Notes under the pieces: generated by a model | Seen by the model: only the letters and a program-made list of their open reading frames with translations | Databases searched by the model: none | Told to the model about the DNA's origin: nothing | Assembly: GCF_036924595.1 (NCBI RefSeq) | Contig: NZ_JAZHRV010000001.1 | Coordinates: forward strand, 3,596,001 to 3,660,000 | Source: Bradyrhizobium algeriense | GTDB lineage: Bacteria; Pseudomonadota; Alphaproteobacteria; Rhizobiales; Xanthobacteraceae | Direction: 5' to 3' | Length of the DNA: 64,000 bases | Shown here: positions 36,268 through 45,362 of the stretch, piece by piece | How the letters are laid out: the number at the start of each line of letters is the position of its first letter | How positions within the stretch are numbered: position 1 is the first letter of the stretch | Position numbers and translations under genes: made by a program

Positions 36268-37350
36268 ATGAGCACCCCCCTCGCCGCCAAAATCGCTCGT
36301 GAATACGGCACGCCCTGCGCCGTGATCGACATGGACCGTGTCGAACGCAACATCGCTCGGATCCAGGCGGCCTGCGATGCGGCTGGCGTCGCCAACCGGC
36401 CGCATATCAAGACCCACAAGAGCCCGCTGTTAGCGACCATGCAAGTTGCGGCTGGCGCCCGCGGCATCACCTGCCAAAAACTCGGCGAGGCCGAGGTGAT
36501 GGCGGAAGCCGGGATCGACGACATCCTGATCAGCTACAATCTGATCGGCGACGAAAAAATGGCCCGGCTCGCCGCGCTGCAGGCCAAAGCCAACATGACG
36601 GTCGCCGCCGACAATTCGACCGTGATCGCGGGCCTGCTGCAGGCAGCCAGCGCTTCCGGCCGTCCGCTGTCGGTCGTGGTGGAATGCGACACCGGGCGCA
36701 AGCGCGCCGGTGTCGAGACGCCGGGCGAAGCGATAGCGCTGGCGCGCGAGATCGCTGGCTGCAAGGGACTCAAGTTTGCGGGCTTCATGCTGTACCCGAC
36801 CGAGACCGGCTGGACGGAAGCGCAGAAATTTTTCGATGAGGCGCTGGCCGGAGTCCGTGCGCACGGGCTCGATGCTGCGATGGTTTCAACCGGCGGCTCG
36901 CCGAACCTGAAGAATCTTGGAAAACTCAAGGGCGCGACCGAGCATCGTCCCGGCACCTATATCTACAACGACCGCATGCAGGTCGCTGCCGGCGTCGCCA
37001 GTTGGGACGATTGCGCGCTCAACATCTATTCCACCGTCGTCAGCCGCGCCGGCCCGGACCGCGGCATTCTGGATGCGGGCTCCAAGACGCTGACATCAGA
37101 TACCGGCGGCGGGCTTGAAGGCCACGGGCTGATCCTGGAGCACCCCGAGGCGAAGATTGCGCGCTTTGCCGAGGAGCATGGCTTTCTCGATCTGGCCCGC
37201 AGCAACACGCGGCCTGTCGTCGGCGACGTCGTGCGGATCGTGCCAAATCACGTCTGCGTCGTCGTCAACATGATGGACGAGGTGGTGATGGTGCGCGGCG
37301 AGGAGATTGTCGGCATGCTGCCGGTGGCGGCAAGGGGGAAGTTGCGGTAG
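36268..37350 (+). CDS. D-threonine aldolase-like / alanine racemase N-terminal PLP enzyme
   Basis: 360-residue fold-type III PLP enzyme. 'RPHIKTHKSPLLA' (about residue 45) is the PLP-lysine motif PHxKTHK of D-threonine aldolase and D-serine dehydratase relatives. 'VVVECDTGRKRAGVET' lies in the barrel. The C-terminal beta domain has 'RIVPNHVCVVVNMMDE', whose His and Cys bind the divalent metal in this family. It probably splits a D-3-hydroxyamino acid to glycine and an aldehyde, or dehydrates it. The ATG at 36268 has GGAG eight bases upstream; the TTG at 36265 is rejected. Confidence 0.9.
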   Translation: MSTPLAAKIAREYGTPCAVIDMDRVERNIARIQAACDAAGVANRPHIKTHKSPLLATMQVAAGARGITCQKLGEAEVMAEAGIDDILISYNLIGDEKMARLAALQAKANMTVAADNSTVIAGLLQAASASGRPLSVVVECDTGRKRAGVETPGEAIALAREIAGCKGLKFAGFMLYPTETGWTEAQKFFDEALAGVRAHGLDAAMVSTGGSPNLKNLGKLKGATEHRPGTYIYNDRMQVAAGVASWDDCALNIYSTVVSRAGPDRGILDAGSKTLTSDTGGGLEGHGLILEHPEAKIARFAEEHGFLDLARSNTRPVVGDVVRIVPNHVCVVVNMMDEVVMVRGEEIVGMLPVAARGKLR

Positions 37351-37357
37351 GTACCCC

Positions 37358-37442
37358 GTAGGATGGGTAGAGCGCAGCGAAACCCATCGGGACTTGCCGC
37401 GTTTGCTAGTTGATGGGTTTCGCTGCGCTCTACCCATCCTAC
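37358..37442. repeat. REP-like inverted pair, GTAGGATGGGT variant
   Basis: GTAG plus the stem GATGGGT/ACCCATC on the left and the mirror unit ending CCATC-CTAC on the right. The layout is that of the REP-like pair at 14418, but the stem sequence differs. Its CTA supplies the TAG stop of the flavoprotein gene. Confidence 0.85.
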
Positions 37443-38668
37443 GAACTAAGCCACTTCAGCGCGCCCCGTCCGGCTGCCGCTCCGGTCGCGAACGAGGCTT
37501 GCAGCAGATAGCCGCCGGTCGGTGCTTCCCAGTCCAGCATTTCGCCGGCGGCAAACACGCCGGGCAGGCGGCGCAGCATGAAATCGCCGTCGATCTCGCT
37601 GAACGGTATCCCGCCCGCGGTCGAAATCGCGCGCGCGATCGGCGCTGTGCCGGTGAGTTCGATCGGGACGGCGTTGATCAGGCTGGCAAGGTTGGGCTGC
37701 GACAGCGACGCGAGCGAAGTGCCGGATGCCTTGGCTGCCTCCTGCAGCAATCCGATTGCAACAGGTGAGAGGCTGACGGCCTTCCGCAGGAAATTCGACA
37801 AGGACTGTTTGCCTTTCGGCGCCGATACCTTCGCGATCAACTCTTTCATGTCGAGATCGGGCCGCAACGCCACATGCAGCGTCACCTGACCTGAACGGAT
37901 AATGGCTTCGCGCAACTCGGCCGACAGCGCATAGACTGCGCCGCCTTCGATACCGGTTCGGGTAACAACGGCCTCGCCGCGGACGCTATGAGCACCGAAT
38001 GTCAGCGCCACGCCCTTGAGCGGCTGTCCCTCGAACCGGTCGCGAAAGATGTCCGACCATGCGACGGCGAAGCCGCTATTGGCCGGTCGCAGCGACGATA
38101 TCCGCACACCTTTCGCGACGAGCGTTTCGACCCATGCGCCGTCGGAGCCCAGCCGCGGCCAGCTTGCGCCGCCAAGCACCAGTACGGTCGCGCTCGTCTC
38201 GACGAATTGCGGTCCATCCGGCGTTTGAAAACGAAGACGGCCCTGCTCGTCCCAGCCGCTCCAGCGATGACGCAGCTCCAATCGCACGCCTATCGAATCC
38301 AGCCGTCGCAGCCAGGCCCGCAGCAAGGGCGACGCCTTGAAGGCTTTCGGAAACACTCGTCCGCTGGAGCCGACGAAAGTTTCCTGCCCCAGCGCCTTGC
38401 TCCAGTCACGCAACGCCTGCGGCGGGAATGCTTCGATGGCGGCTTTCAGATGCGGCATCGCCTCGCGATAGCGCGCGAGGAATGCCGGCAACGGTTCGCT
38501 ATGGGTGAGGTTCAGCCCGCCCCGCCCGGCCATCAGGAATTTGCGGCCAGCCGACGGCATCGCGTCATAGACGGTGACCTCGGCGCCGCCCAGCGCGAGC
38601 ACTTCGGCCGCCATCAGGCCGGCGGGGCCGGCGCCGATGACAGCGACGTTTTTGGGAGGTGATGACAT
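37439..38668 (-). CDS. BaiN/HI0933-like flavoprotein (TIGR03862 type)
   Basis: 409-residue FAD-dependent oxidoreductase. The N-terminal Rossmann fold is 'VAVIGAGPAGLMAAEVLALG' (residues 8-27). 'GRKFLMAGRGGLNLTHSE' is the hallmark of the HI0933-like group. 'VLVLGGASWPRLGSDGAW' and, near the end, 'VFAAGEMLDWEAPTGGYLLQ' are the later FAD-binding blocks. Substrate unknown; relatives act on steroids or are uncharacterised. The ATG at 38668 begins at the family start. The TAG stop comes from the foot of a REP-like repeat, so the last residues may differ from relatives. Confidence 0.9.
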   Translation of the reverse strand: MSSPPKNVAVIGAGPAGLMAAEVLALGGAEVTVYDAMPSAGRKFLMAGRGGLNLTHSEPLPAFLARYREAMPHLKAAIEAFPPQALRDWSKALGQETFVGSSGRVFPKAFKASPLLRAWLRRLDSIGVRLELRHRWSGWDEQGRLRFQTPDGPQFVETSATVLVLGGASWPRLGSDGAWVETLVAKGVRISSLRPANSGFAVAWSDIFRDRFEGQPLKGVALTFGAHSVRGEAVVTRTGIEGGAVYALSAELREAIIRSGQVTLHVALRPDLDMKELIAKVSAPKGKQSLSNFLRKAVSLSPVAIGLLQEAAKASGTSLASLSQPNLASLINAVPIELTGTAPIARAISTAGGIPFSEIDGDFMLRRLPGVFAAGEMLDWEAPTGGYLLQASFATGAAAGRGALKWLSS

Positions 38669-38697
38669 GGCGGGAGTGTAAGCCGGATTGACAGTCT

Positions 38698-38791
38698 GTA
38701 GGGCGGGCAAAGCGAAGCGTGCCCACCATACATCACCGGCATCGGAGATGCGTGGTGGGCACGGCGCGAAGTGCGCCTTTGCCCACCCTAC
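38698..38791. repeat. REP-like inverted pair (GTAG...CTAC)
   Basis: GTAG then GGCGGGCAAAGCGAAGCG with TGCCCACC closes the left hairpin; the right unit is GGTGGGCACG...CTTTGCCCACC then CTAC. It is a close relative of the pair at 14418. It lies between two minus-strand genes. Confidence 0.85.
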
Positions 38792-38806
38792 GAATTGGCC
38801 CGTGCT

Positions 38807-39724
38807 CTACAGCTTGATCCCCGCCCGCGCTGCGGCCTGCGCCACATATTTCTGCGTCTGCTCGAACGCGCCTTGCAGCGCCTTGGCCTTCGAGACGTCG
38901 TCGATCTCGGCAAAATGCGCCGCAATCGCATCCGGCGTCCAGTCGGACTGGGCCAGATTGACGCCCTCGGTCTCGATGATCTTGATCACCGCGAACGAGC
39001 CCGCGCCCGCGCCCATGATGGTGCGGGTCGGGGCGTCCTCGCTCAGCAGAAATTCCACCGCCGGCGTGATCGCCTCGGGGCGCATCAGGGCCAGCGCCTG
39101 CGGCGGCAGCAGTTCTTCCGTCATCCGGGTTGCCGCGGTCGGCGAGATCGTGTTGACGCGGATGTTGTTCTTGCGGCCTTCCTCGGCCAGCACGTTCATC
39201 AGGCCGACCATGCCGGCTTTGGCGGCGCCGTAATTGGCCTGGCCGAAATTGCCGAACAGGCCCGACGACGAGGTGGTCAGCACGATGCGCCCATAATTGC
39301 GTTCGCGCATGCCTTCCCACACCGCCTTGCAGCAGTAAAACGTACCAACGAGATGGACGTCGAGTACCTTGGCAAAGTCGGCGACGTCCATTTTTGCGAA
39401 AGACTTGTCGCGGAGAATGCCGGCATTGGCGCATAGGAGATCGACGCTGCCCCACTCCTTCGTGGCGCGCTCGACCATCGCGGTGACCTGTCCGAACTTC
39501 GAGACGTCCGCGCCATCGGCCATCGCCGTGCCGCCGGCTTTGCGGATCTCCTCGACCACGGTTTCGGCAGGGGTCAGCGACCCGCCGGTGCCGTCGCGCG
39601 CGCCGCCGAAATCGTTGACCACCACCTTGGCGCCGCGGCTCGCCAGCCCCAGCGCATGCGCCCGTCCCAGACCATTGCCCGCGCCGGTGACGATAGCGAC
39701 GCGTCCGTCAAACCTGATTGCCAT
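38807..39724 (-). CDS. SDR-family oxidoreductase (3-hydroxyacyl-CoA type)
   Basis: 305-residue short-chain dehydrogenase. 'VAIVTGAGNGLGRAHALGLA' is the cofactor loop, 'LLCANAGILRDKSFAKM' the NNAG region, the catalytic Ser is in 'TTSSSGLFGN' and the YxxxK pair in 'QANYGAAKAGM'. The inserted loop 'GGARDGTGGSLTPAETVVEE' is typical of the 17-beta-HSD4-like, multifunctional beta-oxidation dehydrogenases that use 3-hydroxyacyl-CoA. A C-terminal extension of about 60 residues follows the catalytic fold. It is the last gene of the minus-strand CoA cluster, after a palindromic repeat. Confidence 0.9.
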   Translation of the reverse strand: MAIRFDGRVAIVTGAGNGLGRAHALGLASRGAKVVVNDFGGARDGTGGSLTPAETVVEEIRKAGGTAMADGADVSKFGQVTAMVERATKEWGSVDLLCANAGILRDKSFAKMDVADFAKVLDVHLVGTFYCCKAVWEGMRERNYGRIVLTTSSSGLFGNFGQANYGAAKAGMVGLMNVLAEEGRKNNIRVNTISPTAATRMTEELLPPQALALMRPEAITPAVEFLLSEDAPTRTIMGAGAGSFAVIKIIETEGVNLAQSDWTPDAIAAHFAEIDDVSKAKALQGAFEQTQKYVAQAAARAGIKL

Positions 39725-39751
39725 GATTGGAATTCCCGCTGCGTTCTTTGT

Positions 39752-39838
39752 CGTCATGCCCGGGCTTGACCCGGGCATCCATCAAATTGAAGAGCTTTTG
39801 AGCAGTGATGGATTGCCGGGTCAAGCCCGGCAATGACG
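39752..39838. repeat. Palindromic intergenic repeat, GTCATTGCCGGG family
   Basis: Left hairpin ATGCCCGGG-CTTGA-CCCGGGCAT with CCATCA; right hairpin ATTGCCGGG-TCAAG-CCCGGCAAT then GACG. It separates the SDR gene from the rest of the CoA operon and may attenuate read-through. Confidence 0.85.
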
Positions 39839-39846
39839 AGCAAAAC

Positions 39847-40326
39847 CTAGTTGAAATAGATCAGCCCGATCCAGTCGGCGACCAAAGCGGGCTTCTCCTC
39901 GCCCTCGATCTCAACGGTGACATTGGTGCGCGACTGCAACTCCTTCGGCTTGCGCAGCTTGGCCTCCATCAGCGTGAAGCGGCCACGCACGCGCGAGCCT
40001 GCGCGCACCGGCGAGAGGAAGCGCAGCTTGTCGAAGCCATAATTCACGCCCATCGCGGTGCCTTCGATGACCGGCATCACCTCATAGGACATGATGCTCA
40101 TCAACGACATCGTGAGGAAGCCGTGGGCGATGGTATTGCCGAACTCGGTTTCCTTCCTGGCGCGCGCGGGATCGACATGGATGAACTGATGGTCCTCGAT
40201 CACGTCGGCGTAGACATTGATCCGGTTCTGGTCGATCAGGTGCCATGACGACACGCCGATCTCCTTGCCGACCATGGCCTGATAGGCCTCAAACGAGACC
40301 GGTGGCTTCTTCCAGACTTCATTCAT
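39847..40326 (-). CDS. MaoC-family (R)-enoyl-CoA hydratase-like protein
   Basis: 159-residue hotdog-fold hydratase. The catalytic pair lies in 'VIEDHQFIHVDPARARKETE' (Asp and His of the MaoC D-x4-H motif), and 'GNTIAHGFLTMSLMSIM' is the substrate-binding helix. It hydrates 2-enoyl-CoA to (R)-3-hydroxyacyl-CoA. The gene is 3 bp downstream of the acyl-CoA synthetase gene, so translation is probably coupled. In this operon its substrate could be a branched or short acyl-CoA made by that synthetase. Confidence 0.92.
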   Translation of the reverse strand: MNEVWKKPPVSFEAYQAMVGKEIGVSSWHLIDQNRINVYADVIEDHQFIHVDPARARKETEFGNTIAHGFLTMSLMSIMSYEVMPVIEGTAMGVNYGFDKLRFLSPVRAGSRVRGRFTLMEAKLRKPKELQSRTNVTVEIEGEEKPALVADWIGLIYFN

Positions 40327-40329
40327 TGA

Positions 40330-42060
40330 TTAACTCTCCAGCCCGGCGGTCCGCACCTTTTGCAACTCCGGGAACTCTTCCTCGCGGAACTCGGCGCCGC
40401 GCAACACATCACTGCGGTTATTATCATGTTCGAGCCGCCGCAACTGCACGCGGCGGATCTTTCCGGAAATCGTCTTCGGCAGCTCCGTCACCAGTTCGAT
40501 CTTGCGGATACGCTTGAATGGGGCGAGCCTTGTGTGCAAATGCCGGAAGATCGACAGCGCTGTCTCCGGTGTTCGCTCCACGCCCGACACCAGCAGCACG
40601 TAGGCCTTGGGGATCGCGAGACGGATCGGATCGGGACTGGGAACGACTGCGGCTTCAGCGACCGATTCATGCTCCAGCAGCACGCTTTCCAGCTCGAACG
40701 GGCTGATACGGTAGTCGGATGATTTGAAAACGTCGTCGGAACGGCCGACGAAAGTCAGATAACCCTCGTCATCGGCAAACACCACGTCGCCGCTGCGATA
40801 GAGATCGCCGTCGGCGCCGCTCAGTTTGCCGTCTTCACCCTGATAGCCCTGCATCAGGCCGGCGGGCCGATCGGCGCCGAGCACCAGCGTCACCTCCCCC
40901 TCCTTGGTGACGTGGCCGTCACTGTCGGTGATCTGCACGCGGTAGCCCGGCAGCGGGCGGCCCATCGAGCCGACCTTGACCTTCTGGCCCGGCGAGTTGC
41001 CCGCAAGCGCGGTGGTTTCGGTCTGGCCGTAGCCGTCGCGGATGGTCAAGCCCCACGCCGCCTTCACCTGATCGATCACCTCGGGGTTGAGCGGCTCGCC
41101 GGCGCCGCAGACCTCGCGCAGGCTCACCTTGAAATCCGCAAGCCTCTCCTGAATGAACAGCCGCCACACCGTCGGCGGCGCGCACAGCGTGGTGACGCCG
41201 CAACGGCCGACCGTGGCGAGCAAGGCTTTGGCATCGAAGCGCGGCTGGTTGACCACGAACACGGTAGCTCCGGCATTCCATGGCGCGAAGAAGCAGCTCC
41301 AGGCATGCTTGGCCCAGCCCGGCGAGGAAATATTCAGATGCACGTCGCCCGGCTGCAGCCCGAGCCAGAACATCGTAGACAGCGCACCGACCGGATAGCT
41401 GCGCTGGCTGTGCCGCACCAGTTTTGGTTTTGCCGTCGTGCCCGAGGTGAAATAGAGCAACATCGGGTCGTCGGCGTTGGTCGGACCATCAGGCGCAAAA
41501 GTCTCGGGCGCGCCGGCCGCCTGCTCGAACGGCAGCCAGCCGTCATGCGTCGTCGATGCGCCGACCACGATACGCACCAGATTGTCGCCGCCGAGGCCTG
41601 CGAATTTCGCCACCTGATCCTGCGAAGCCACCGCCACCCTCGCCCGGCCGCGATCGAGCCGGTCGCGCAATTCGTCGGGCGTGAGAAGCGTGGTGGCGGG
41701 GATCACGACCACGCCGAGCTTCATTGCCGCCAGCATGGTCTCCCACAACGGCACGACATTGCCGAGCAACAGCAACAGATGGTCGCCGCGCCTCAAGCCC
41801 TGCGCACGCAGGAAGTTTGCCACCTGATTGGAACGGGCCGAGAGCGCCGCAAAGGAAAGTTTTGTCTCTTTGTGACCGGCATCGACGATCCAGAGCGCGG
41901 TGCGGTCGCGGCTGTCGGCATTGCAGCCGAGTTCCGCGTCGAACCAGTCCAGCGCCCAGTTGAACGGAACCGGATCGGGCCAGCGAAATCCCTTCACGGC
42001 CGTATCGTAATCCGCGCGGTGCTTGAGCAGAAAGGTGCGCGCTTCCTGGAAGGTCGTCAT
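40330..42060 (-). CDS. AMP-forming acyl-CoA synthetase (medium-chain type)
   Basis: 576-residue acid-CoA ligase. 'MLLYFTSGTTAKPKLVRHSQ' is the phosphate-binding P-loop, 'IRDGYGQTETT' the A4/A5 motif, 'YRSGDVVFADDEGYLTFVGR' the hinge region with the conserved Asp, and 'ELPKTISGKIRRVQLR' the catalytic C-terminal Lys. It activates a carboxylic acid to its CoA ester at the expense of ATP. The GC-box and length fit the medium-chain/branched-chain (MACS-like) group. ATG at 42060; the frame beyond, to 42129, is a shadow. It follows mmsB by 10 bp. Confidence 0.93.
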   Translation of the reverse strand: MTTFQEARTFLLKHRADYDTAVKGFRWPDPVPFNWALDWFDAELGCNADSRDRTALWIVDAGHKETKLSFAALSARSNQVANFLRAQGLRRGDHLLLLLGNVVPLWETMLAAMKLGVVVIPATTLLTPDELRDRLDRGRARVAVASQDQVAKFAGLGGDNLVRIVVGASTTHDGWLPFEQAAGAPETFAPDGPTNADDPMLLYFTSGTTAKPKLVRHSQRSYPVGALSTMFWLGLQPGDVHLNISSPGWAKHAWSCFFAPWNAGATVFVVNQPRFDAKALLATVGRCGVTTLCAPPTVWRLFIQERLADFKVSLREVCGAGEPLNPEVIDQVKAAWGLTIRDGYGQTETTALAGNSPGQKVKVGSMGRPLPGYRVQITDSDGHVTKEGEVTLVLGADRPAGLMQGYQGEDGKLSGADGDLYRSGDVVFADDEGYLTFVGRSDDVFKSSDYRISPFELESVLLEHESVAEAAVVPSPDPIRLAIPKAYVLLVSGVERTPETALSIFRHLHTRLAPFKRIRKIELVTELPKTISGKIRRVQLRRLEHDNNRSDVLRGAEFREEEFPELQKVRTAGLES

Positions 42061-42070
42061 CAGGTCTCCG

Positions 42071-42958
42071 TTATTTCCCGGCGAGGCTCCTAACGTGCTG
42101 GATAATACCGGAAAAATCCACCCCGCCATGGCCGGCGGCGTCGAAGGCCTTGTAGATATCCTGCGCGTGTTTGCCCAGCGGCGTCACAGCCCCCGAGGCA
42201 TTGGCCGCGTCCTGCGCCAGCGTCAGATCCTTGACCATCAGCGCCGAGGCGAAGCCGGGCTTATAGCCGTTATTCGCGGGCGACGCCGGCACCGGGCCCG
42301 GCACCGGGCAATAGGACGTCAGCGCCCAGCATTGCCCCGAGGAGGTCGAGGCGACGTCGAACAGCGCCTGATGCGACAGCCCGAGCTTTTCCGCGAGCGC
42401 AAAGGCCTCGCCGACCCCGATCATGGAAATGCCCAGGATCATGTTGTTGCAGATCTTGGCCGCCTGCCCCGCGCCCGCGCCGCCACAATGCACGATCTTC
42501 TTGCCCATGTTCTCCAGCACGGGCTTTGCCGCCGCGAAGGCCTTGTCCTCGCCGCCGCACATGAAGGTGAGCGTCGCGCCCTTGGCGCCGCCGGTTCCAC
42601 CCGACACCGGCGCATCGACCGAGAGCGCGCCGTGCTTGGCGGCCAGCGCATGCGCCTGCTTGGCGCTTTCGACGTCGATGGTCGAGCAATCGATGATCAG
42701 CGTGCCCCTGGTCATCGCCGGAATCACTTCGTTCCAGACCGACAGCACATGCTTGCCCGCCGGCAGCATGGTGATGATGATTTCAGCGCCCTTGACCGAG
42801 GCCACCGAACTCTCGGCGATGGCGGCACCGTCGGCCTTTGCCTGATCGCGCGAGGCTGCCACGAGATCGAACGCGGTCACCTTGTGGCCAGCCTTGACCA
42901 GATTGGCCGCCATCGGCCCACCCATATTGCCGAGGCCAATGAATGCGATATTTGCCAT
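42071..42958 (-). CDS. mmsB: 3-Hydroxyisobutyrate dehydrogenase
   Basis: Oxidises 3-hydroxyisobutyrate to methylmalonate semialdehyde with NAD+ in valine breakdown. 295 residues. 'IAFIGLGNMGGPMAANLVKA' is the N-terminal GxGxxG signature, 'VDAPVSGGTGGAKGATLTFM' the substrate loop, and the catalytic Lys lies in 'GAGQAAKICNNMILG'. The C-terminal helical domain has 'MVKDLTLAQDAA', the NAD-contact Lys motif. The product is the substrate of mmsA in the same operon, and the previous gene makes its substrate, which settles the assignment within the beta-hydroxyacid dehydrogenases. Confidence 0.95.
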   Translation of the reverse strand: MANIAFIGLGNMGGPMAANLVKAGHKVTAFDLVAASRDQAKADGAAIAESSVASVKGAEIIITMLPAGKHVLSVWNEVIPAMTRGTLIIDCSTIDVESAKQAHALAAKHGALSVDAPVSGGTGGAKGATLTFMCGGEDKAFAAAKPVLENMGKKIVHCGGAGAGQAAKICNNMILGISMIGVGEAFALAEKLGLSHQALFDVASTSSGQCWALTSYCPVPGPVPASPANNGYKPGFASALMVKDLTLAQDAANASGAVTPLGKHAQDIYKAFDAAGHGGVDFSGIIQHVRSLAGK

Positions 42959-42991
42959 CTCGAATCCTCCGCTAAGACTTTTCTGTTTTGA

Positions 42992-44065
42992 TCAGGGAAA
43001 TTTCAACTCATCGGCACCGATCTCGGCGAAATACGGCGCGACCATTGCCGGCGTCACGTCCTCAACCCGCGGCGGCGACCATTTGGGATTGCGGTCCTTG
43101 TCGATCACCGCGGCGCGCACGCCCTCGCGAAAATCATCGCTGGCAAAGACTTCCAGCGCGGCGCGATACTCCCGCACCAGGCATTCCTCCAGCGAACGTG
43201 ATGCCCGCGCCAGCCGCAGCAGTTTCAGCGTCACCACCATGCCGCGTGGCGATTTTTCCTTCAGCGTCTTCAGCGTCGAGAGCGCCAGCTCCGAGCCGTC
43301 GCGCTGCAAAGCCGCGACGATGTCTTCCATGCGGTCGTAGGCGAACCATGCGTCGATCTTCGGCTGCATCGCGGCGACAGGCCCAGCCGTCTCACCGGTT
43401 GCGAAGCCAGCAATCAGCGCTTTGACTTCTGCAGAGGTCACACCGGGCCGAACCTTGGTCAGCGCCTCGCGCAACGCGGCGAGTTTGCCTGACGGTACGA
43501 CCGCGTCGGCAAAACCCGCATGGATCGCGTCTGGACCGTTCATGGTCTGACCGGTCAAGCCGAAATACGTGCCGATCTCTCCCGGCGAATGCGACAGCAG
43601 CCATGTGCCGCCCACATCCGGGAAGAAGCCGAGGCCGACTTCCGGCATTGCCAATTTCGTCTTGTCGGTCACGACACGGTGGCTCGAGTGCGCCGATAAC
43701 CCGACGCCGCCGCCCATCACGATGCCGTCCATGAAGGACACATAAGGCTTCGGGAATTTCTTGATGCGGGCGTTGAGGATGTATTCGTCGCGCCACAGGA
43801 TCTTGCCGAGATCGCCCTTGACCTTGGAGCTCTCCCAGAGCGCGCGGATGTCGCCGCCGGCGCAAAGGCCGCGCTCGCCCGCGCCTTCCAGCAGGATCAC
43901 GGCCACGGAAGGATCGGCCTCGAAGGCATCGAGCGCCTTGTCGATGTCGTGGAACATCTCCAGCGTCACCGCATTGATGGCCTTCGGCCGGTTCAGCCGG
44001 AGGATGCCAGCCGGGCCTTCCTTGCGCGCGATCAGGTCGCCCTCTGCAACAGCAGCATCCGTCAT
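42992..44065 (-). CDS. 3-Hydroxyisobutyryl-CoA hydrolase (enoyl-CoA hydratase superfamily)
   Basis: 357-residue crotonase-fold protein, longer than enoyl-CoA hydratases because of the HIBCH C-terminal helices. The oxyanion hole is formed by 'GERGLCAGGDIRAL' and 'DGIVMGGGVGLSAH'; 'MPEVGLGFFPDVGGTW' holds the catalytic Glu and the family Asp. 'LKEKSPRGMVVTLKLL' and 'REYRAALEVF' are HIBCH-specific blocks. It splits 3-hydroxyisobutyryl-CoA to the free acid used by MmsB. Its start overlaps the acyl-CoA dehydrogenase stop by 4 bp (ATGA), which shows tight operon coupling. Confidence 0.94.
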   Translation of the reverse strand: MTDAAVAEGDLIARKEGPAGILRLNRPKAINAVTLEMFHDIDKALDAFEADPSVAVILLEGAGERGLCAGGDIRALWESSKVKGDLGKILWRDEYILNARIKKFPKPYVSFMDGIVMGGGVGLSAHSSHRVVTDKTKLAMPEVGLGFFPDVGGTWLLSHSPGEIGTYFGLTGQTMNGPDAIHAGFADAVVPSGKLAALREALTKVRPGVTSAEVKALIAGFATGETAGPVAAMQPKIDAWFAYDRMEDIVAALQRDGSELALSTLKTLKEKSPRGMVVTLKLLRLARASRSLEECLVREYRAALEVFASDDFREGVRAAVIDKDRNPKWSPPRVEDVTPAMVAPYFAEIGADELKFP

Positions 44066-45207
44066 CGTGCGCCCTCGATCAGCTTGCGCGACACGATCAG
44101 CCGCATGATTTCGTTGGTCCCTTCCAGGATCTGGTGCACGCGCAAATCGCGCACGATCTTCTCGATGCCGTATTCGCTGAGATAGCCGTAGCCGCCATGC
44201 AGTTGCAGCGCCTGGTTGGCGACTTCGAAACCGACGTCGGTGCCAAAACGCTTGGCCATCGCGCACAGCATGGTGGCGTCCGCGTCCTTGCGGTCGAGGG
44301 CAGCCGCCGCACGCCAGACAAAAGTCCGCGCCGCCTCCAGTTCGGTCGCCATGTCGGCAAGCCGAAACTGCAGCGCCTGGAATTCATCGAGGCGTTTTCC
44401 AAACGCTTTTCGCTCCTTCATGTAGGCCAGCGACTTCTCCAGCGCGCTTTGCGCGCCGCCGAGCGAACACGCCGCGATATTGATGCGGCCACCGTCGAGC
44501 CCGGCCATCGCGATCTTGAAGCCGATGCCCTCCTCGCCCAGCCGGTTCTCGACCGGCACGCGGGCATTCTCAAAAATCACGGCGCGGGTCGGCTGTGCGT
44601 TCCAGCCCATCTTGCGCTCGTTGGCGCCGAACGAGACGCCCGGCGTGTCGGCCGGAATGACCAGCGTCGAGATGCCGCCGGGGCCGTCGGCGCCGGTCCG
44701 CACCATCACGACATAGAGGTCGCCGCCACCGGCGCCGGAGATGAACTGCTTCTGGCCGTTGAGCACATAATGGTCGCCGTCGCGCACCGCGCGGGTGCGG
44801 AGCGCCGCGGCATCCGAGCCGGAGCCCGGCTCGGTCAGGCAATAGCTCGCCAGAAGCTCCATGGTGCAGAGCCTTGGCAACCACTTCTGGCGCTGGGTGT
44901 CGTTGCCATAGGCATCGATCATCCACGAGGCCATGTTGTGGATCGAGATGAAGGCCGACACCGTCGGACAGCCCTGCGCTAAGGCCTCGAAGATCAGCGC
45001 GGCGTCGAACCGCGTCAACGCCGAGCCGCCGACGTCGTCCCTGATGTAGACGCCGCCCATGCCGAGCTTGGCAGCTTCCCGCATCACGTCGACGGGGAAA
45101 TGCTTTTCCTCGTCCCAGCGGAGCGCATGCGGCGCGATTTTTTCCGCGGCAAATTCCCGCGCCATATCGCGAACCGCAATCTGGTCCTCATTGAGAGCGA
45201 AATGCAT
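44062..45207 (-). CDS. Acyl-CoA dehydrogenase (isobutyryl-CoA type)
   Basis: 381-residue FAD enzyme. 'YCLTEPGSGSDAAALRTRAV' and 'QKQFISGAGGGDLYVVMVRT' are the FAD/substrate signatures, and 'GGYGYLSEYGIEKIVRDLRV' the C-terminal motif. The catalytic base is probably the Glu of 'ILEGTNEIMR' region, as in short/branched-chain members. Given its neighbours, it likely oxidises isobutyryl-CoA to methacrylyl-CoA in valine catabolism. The ATG at 45207 begins 'MHFALNEDQIAVRD'; the open frame to 45342 crosses a palindromic repeat. It overlaps the next gene by 4 bp. Confidence 0.93.
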   Translation of the reverse strand: MHFALNEDQIAVRDMAREFAAEKIAPHALRWDEEKHFPVDVMREAAKLGMGGVYIRDDVGGSALTRFDAALIFEALAQGCPTVSAFISIHNMASWMIDAYGNDTQRQKWLPRLCTMELLASYCLTEPGSGSDAAALRTRAVRDGDHYVLNGQKQFISGAGGGDLYVVMVRTGADGPGGISTLVIPADTPGVSFGANERKMGWNAQPTRAVIFENARVPVENRLGEEGIGFKIAMAGLDGGRINIAACSLGGAQSALEKSLAYMKERKAFGKRLDEFQALQFRLADMATELEAARTFVWRAAAALDRKDADATMLCAMAKRFGTDVGFEVANQALQLHGGYGYLSEYGIEKIVRDLRVHQILEGTNEIMRLIVSRKLIEGAR

Positions 45208-45227
45208 TCTGGGCTGCTCATTCTTAT

Positions 45228-45347
45228 CGTCATTGCGAGGAGCGAAGCGACGAAGCAATCCATTCTTCCTTTTCGCGGCACTATGGATTGCTTCGTGGAG
45301 CCTGTCATCGGGCGGGCATTCGCCCAACCCGTTGGCTCGCAATGACG
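45228..45347. repeat. Palindromic intergenic repeat, GTCATTGCGAG family
   Basis: Outer CGTCATTGCGAGGAGCG and CTCGCAATGACG arms, inner GAAGCAATCCAT/ATGGATTGCTTC, with the same extra GGAGCCTGTCATCGGGCG insert as at 20715. It lies inside the valine operon, between mmsA and the dehydrogenase gene. Confidence 0.85.
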
Positions 45348-45362
45348 GCCTGGGCTACACCA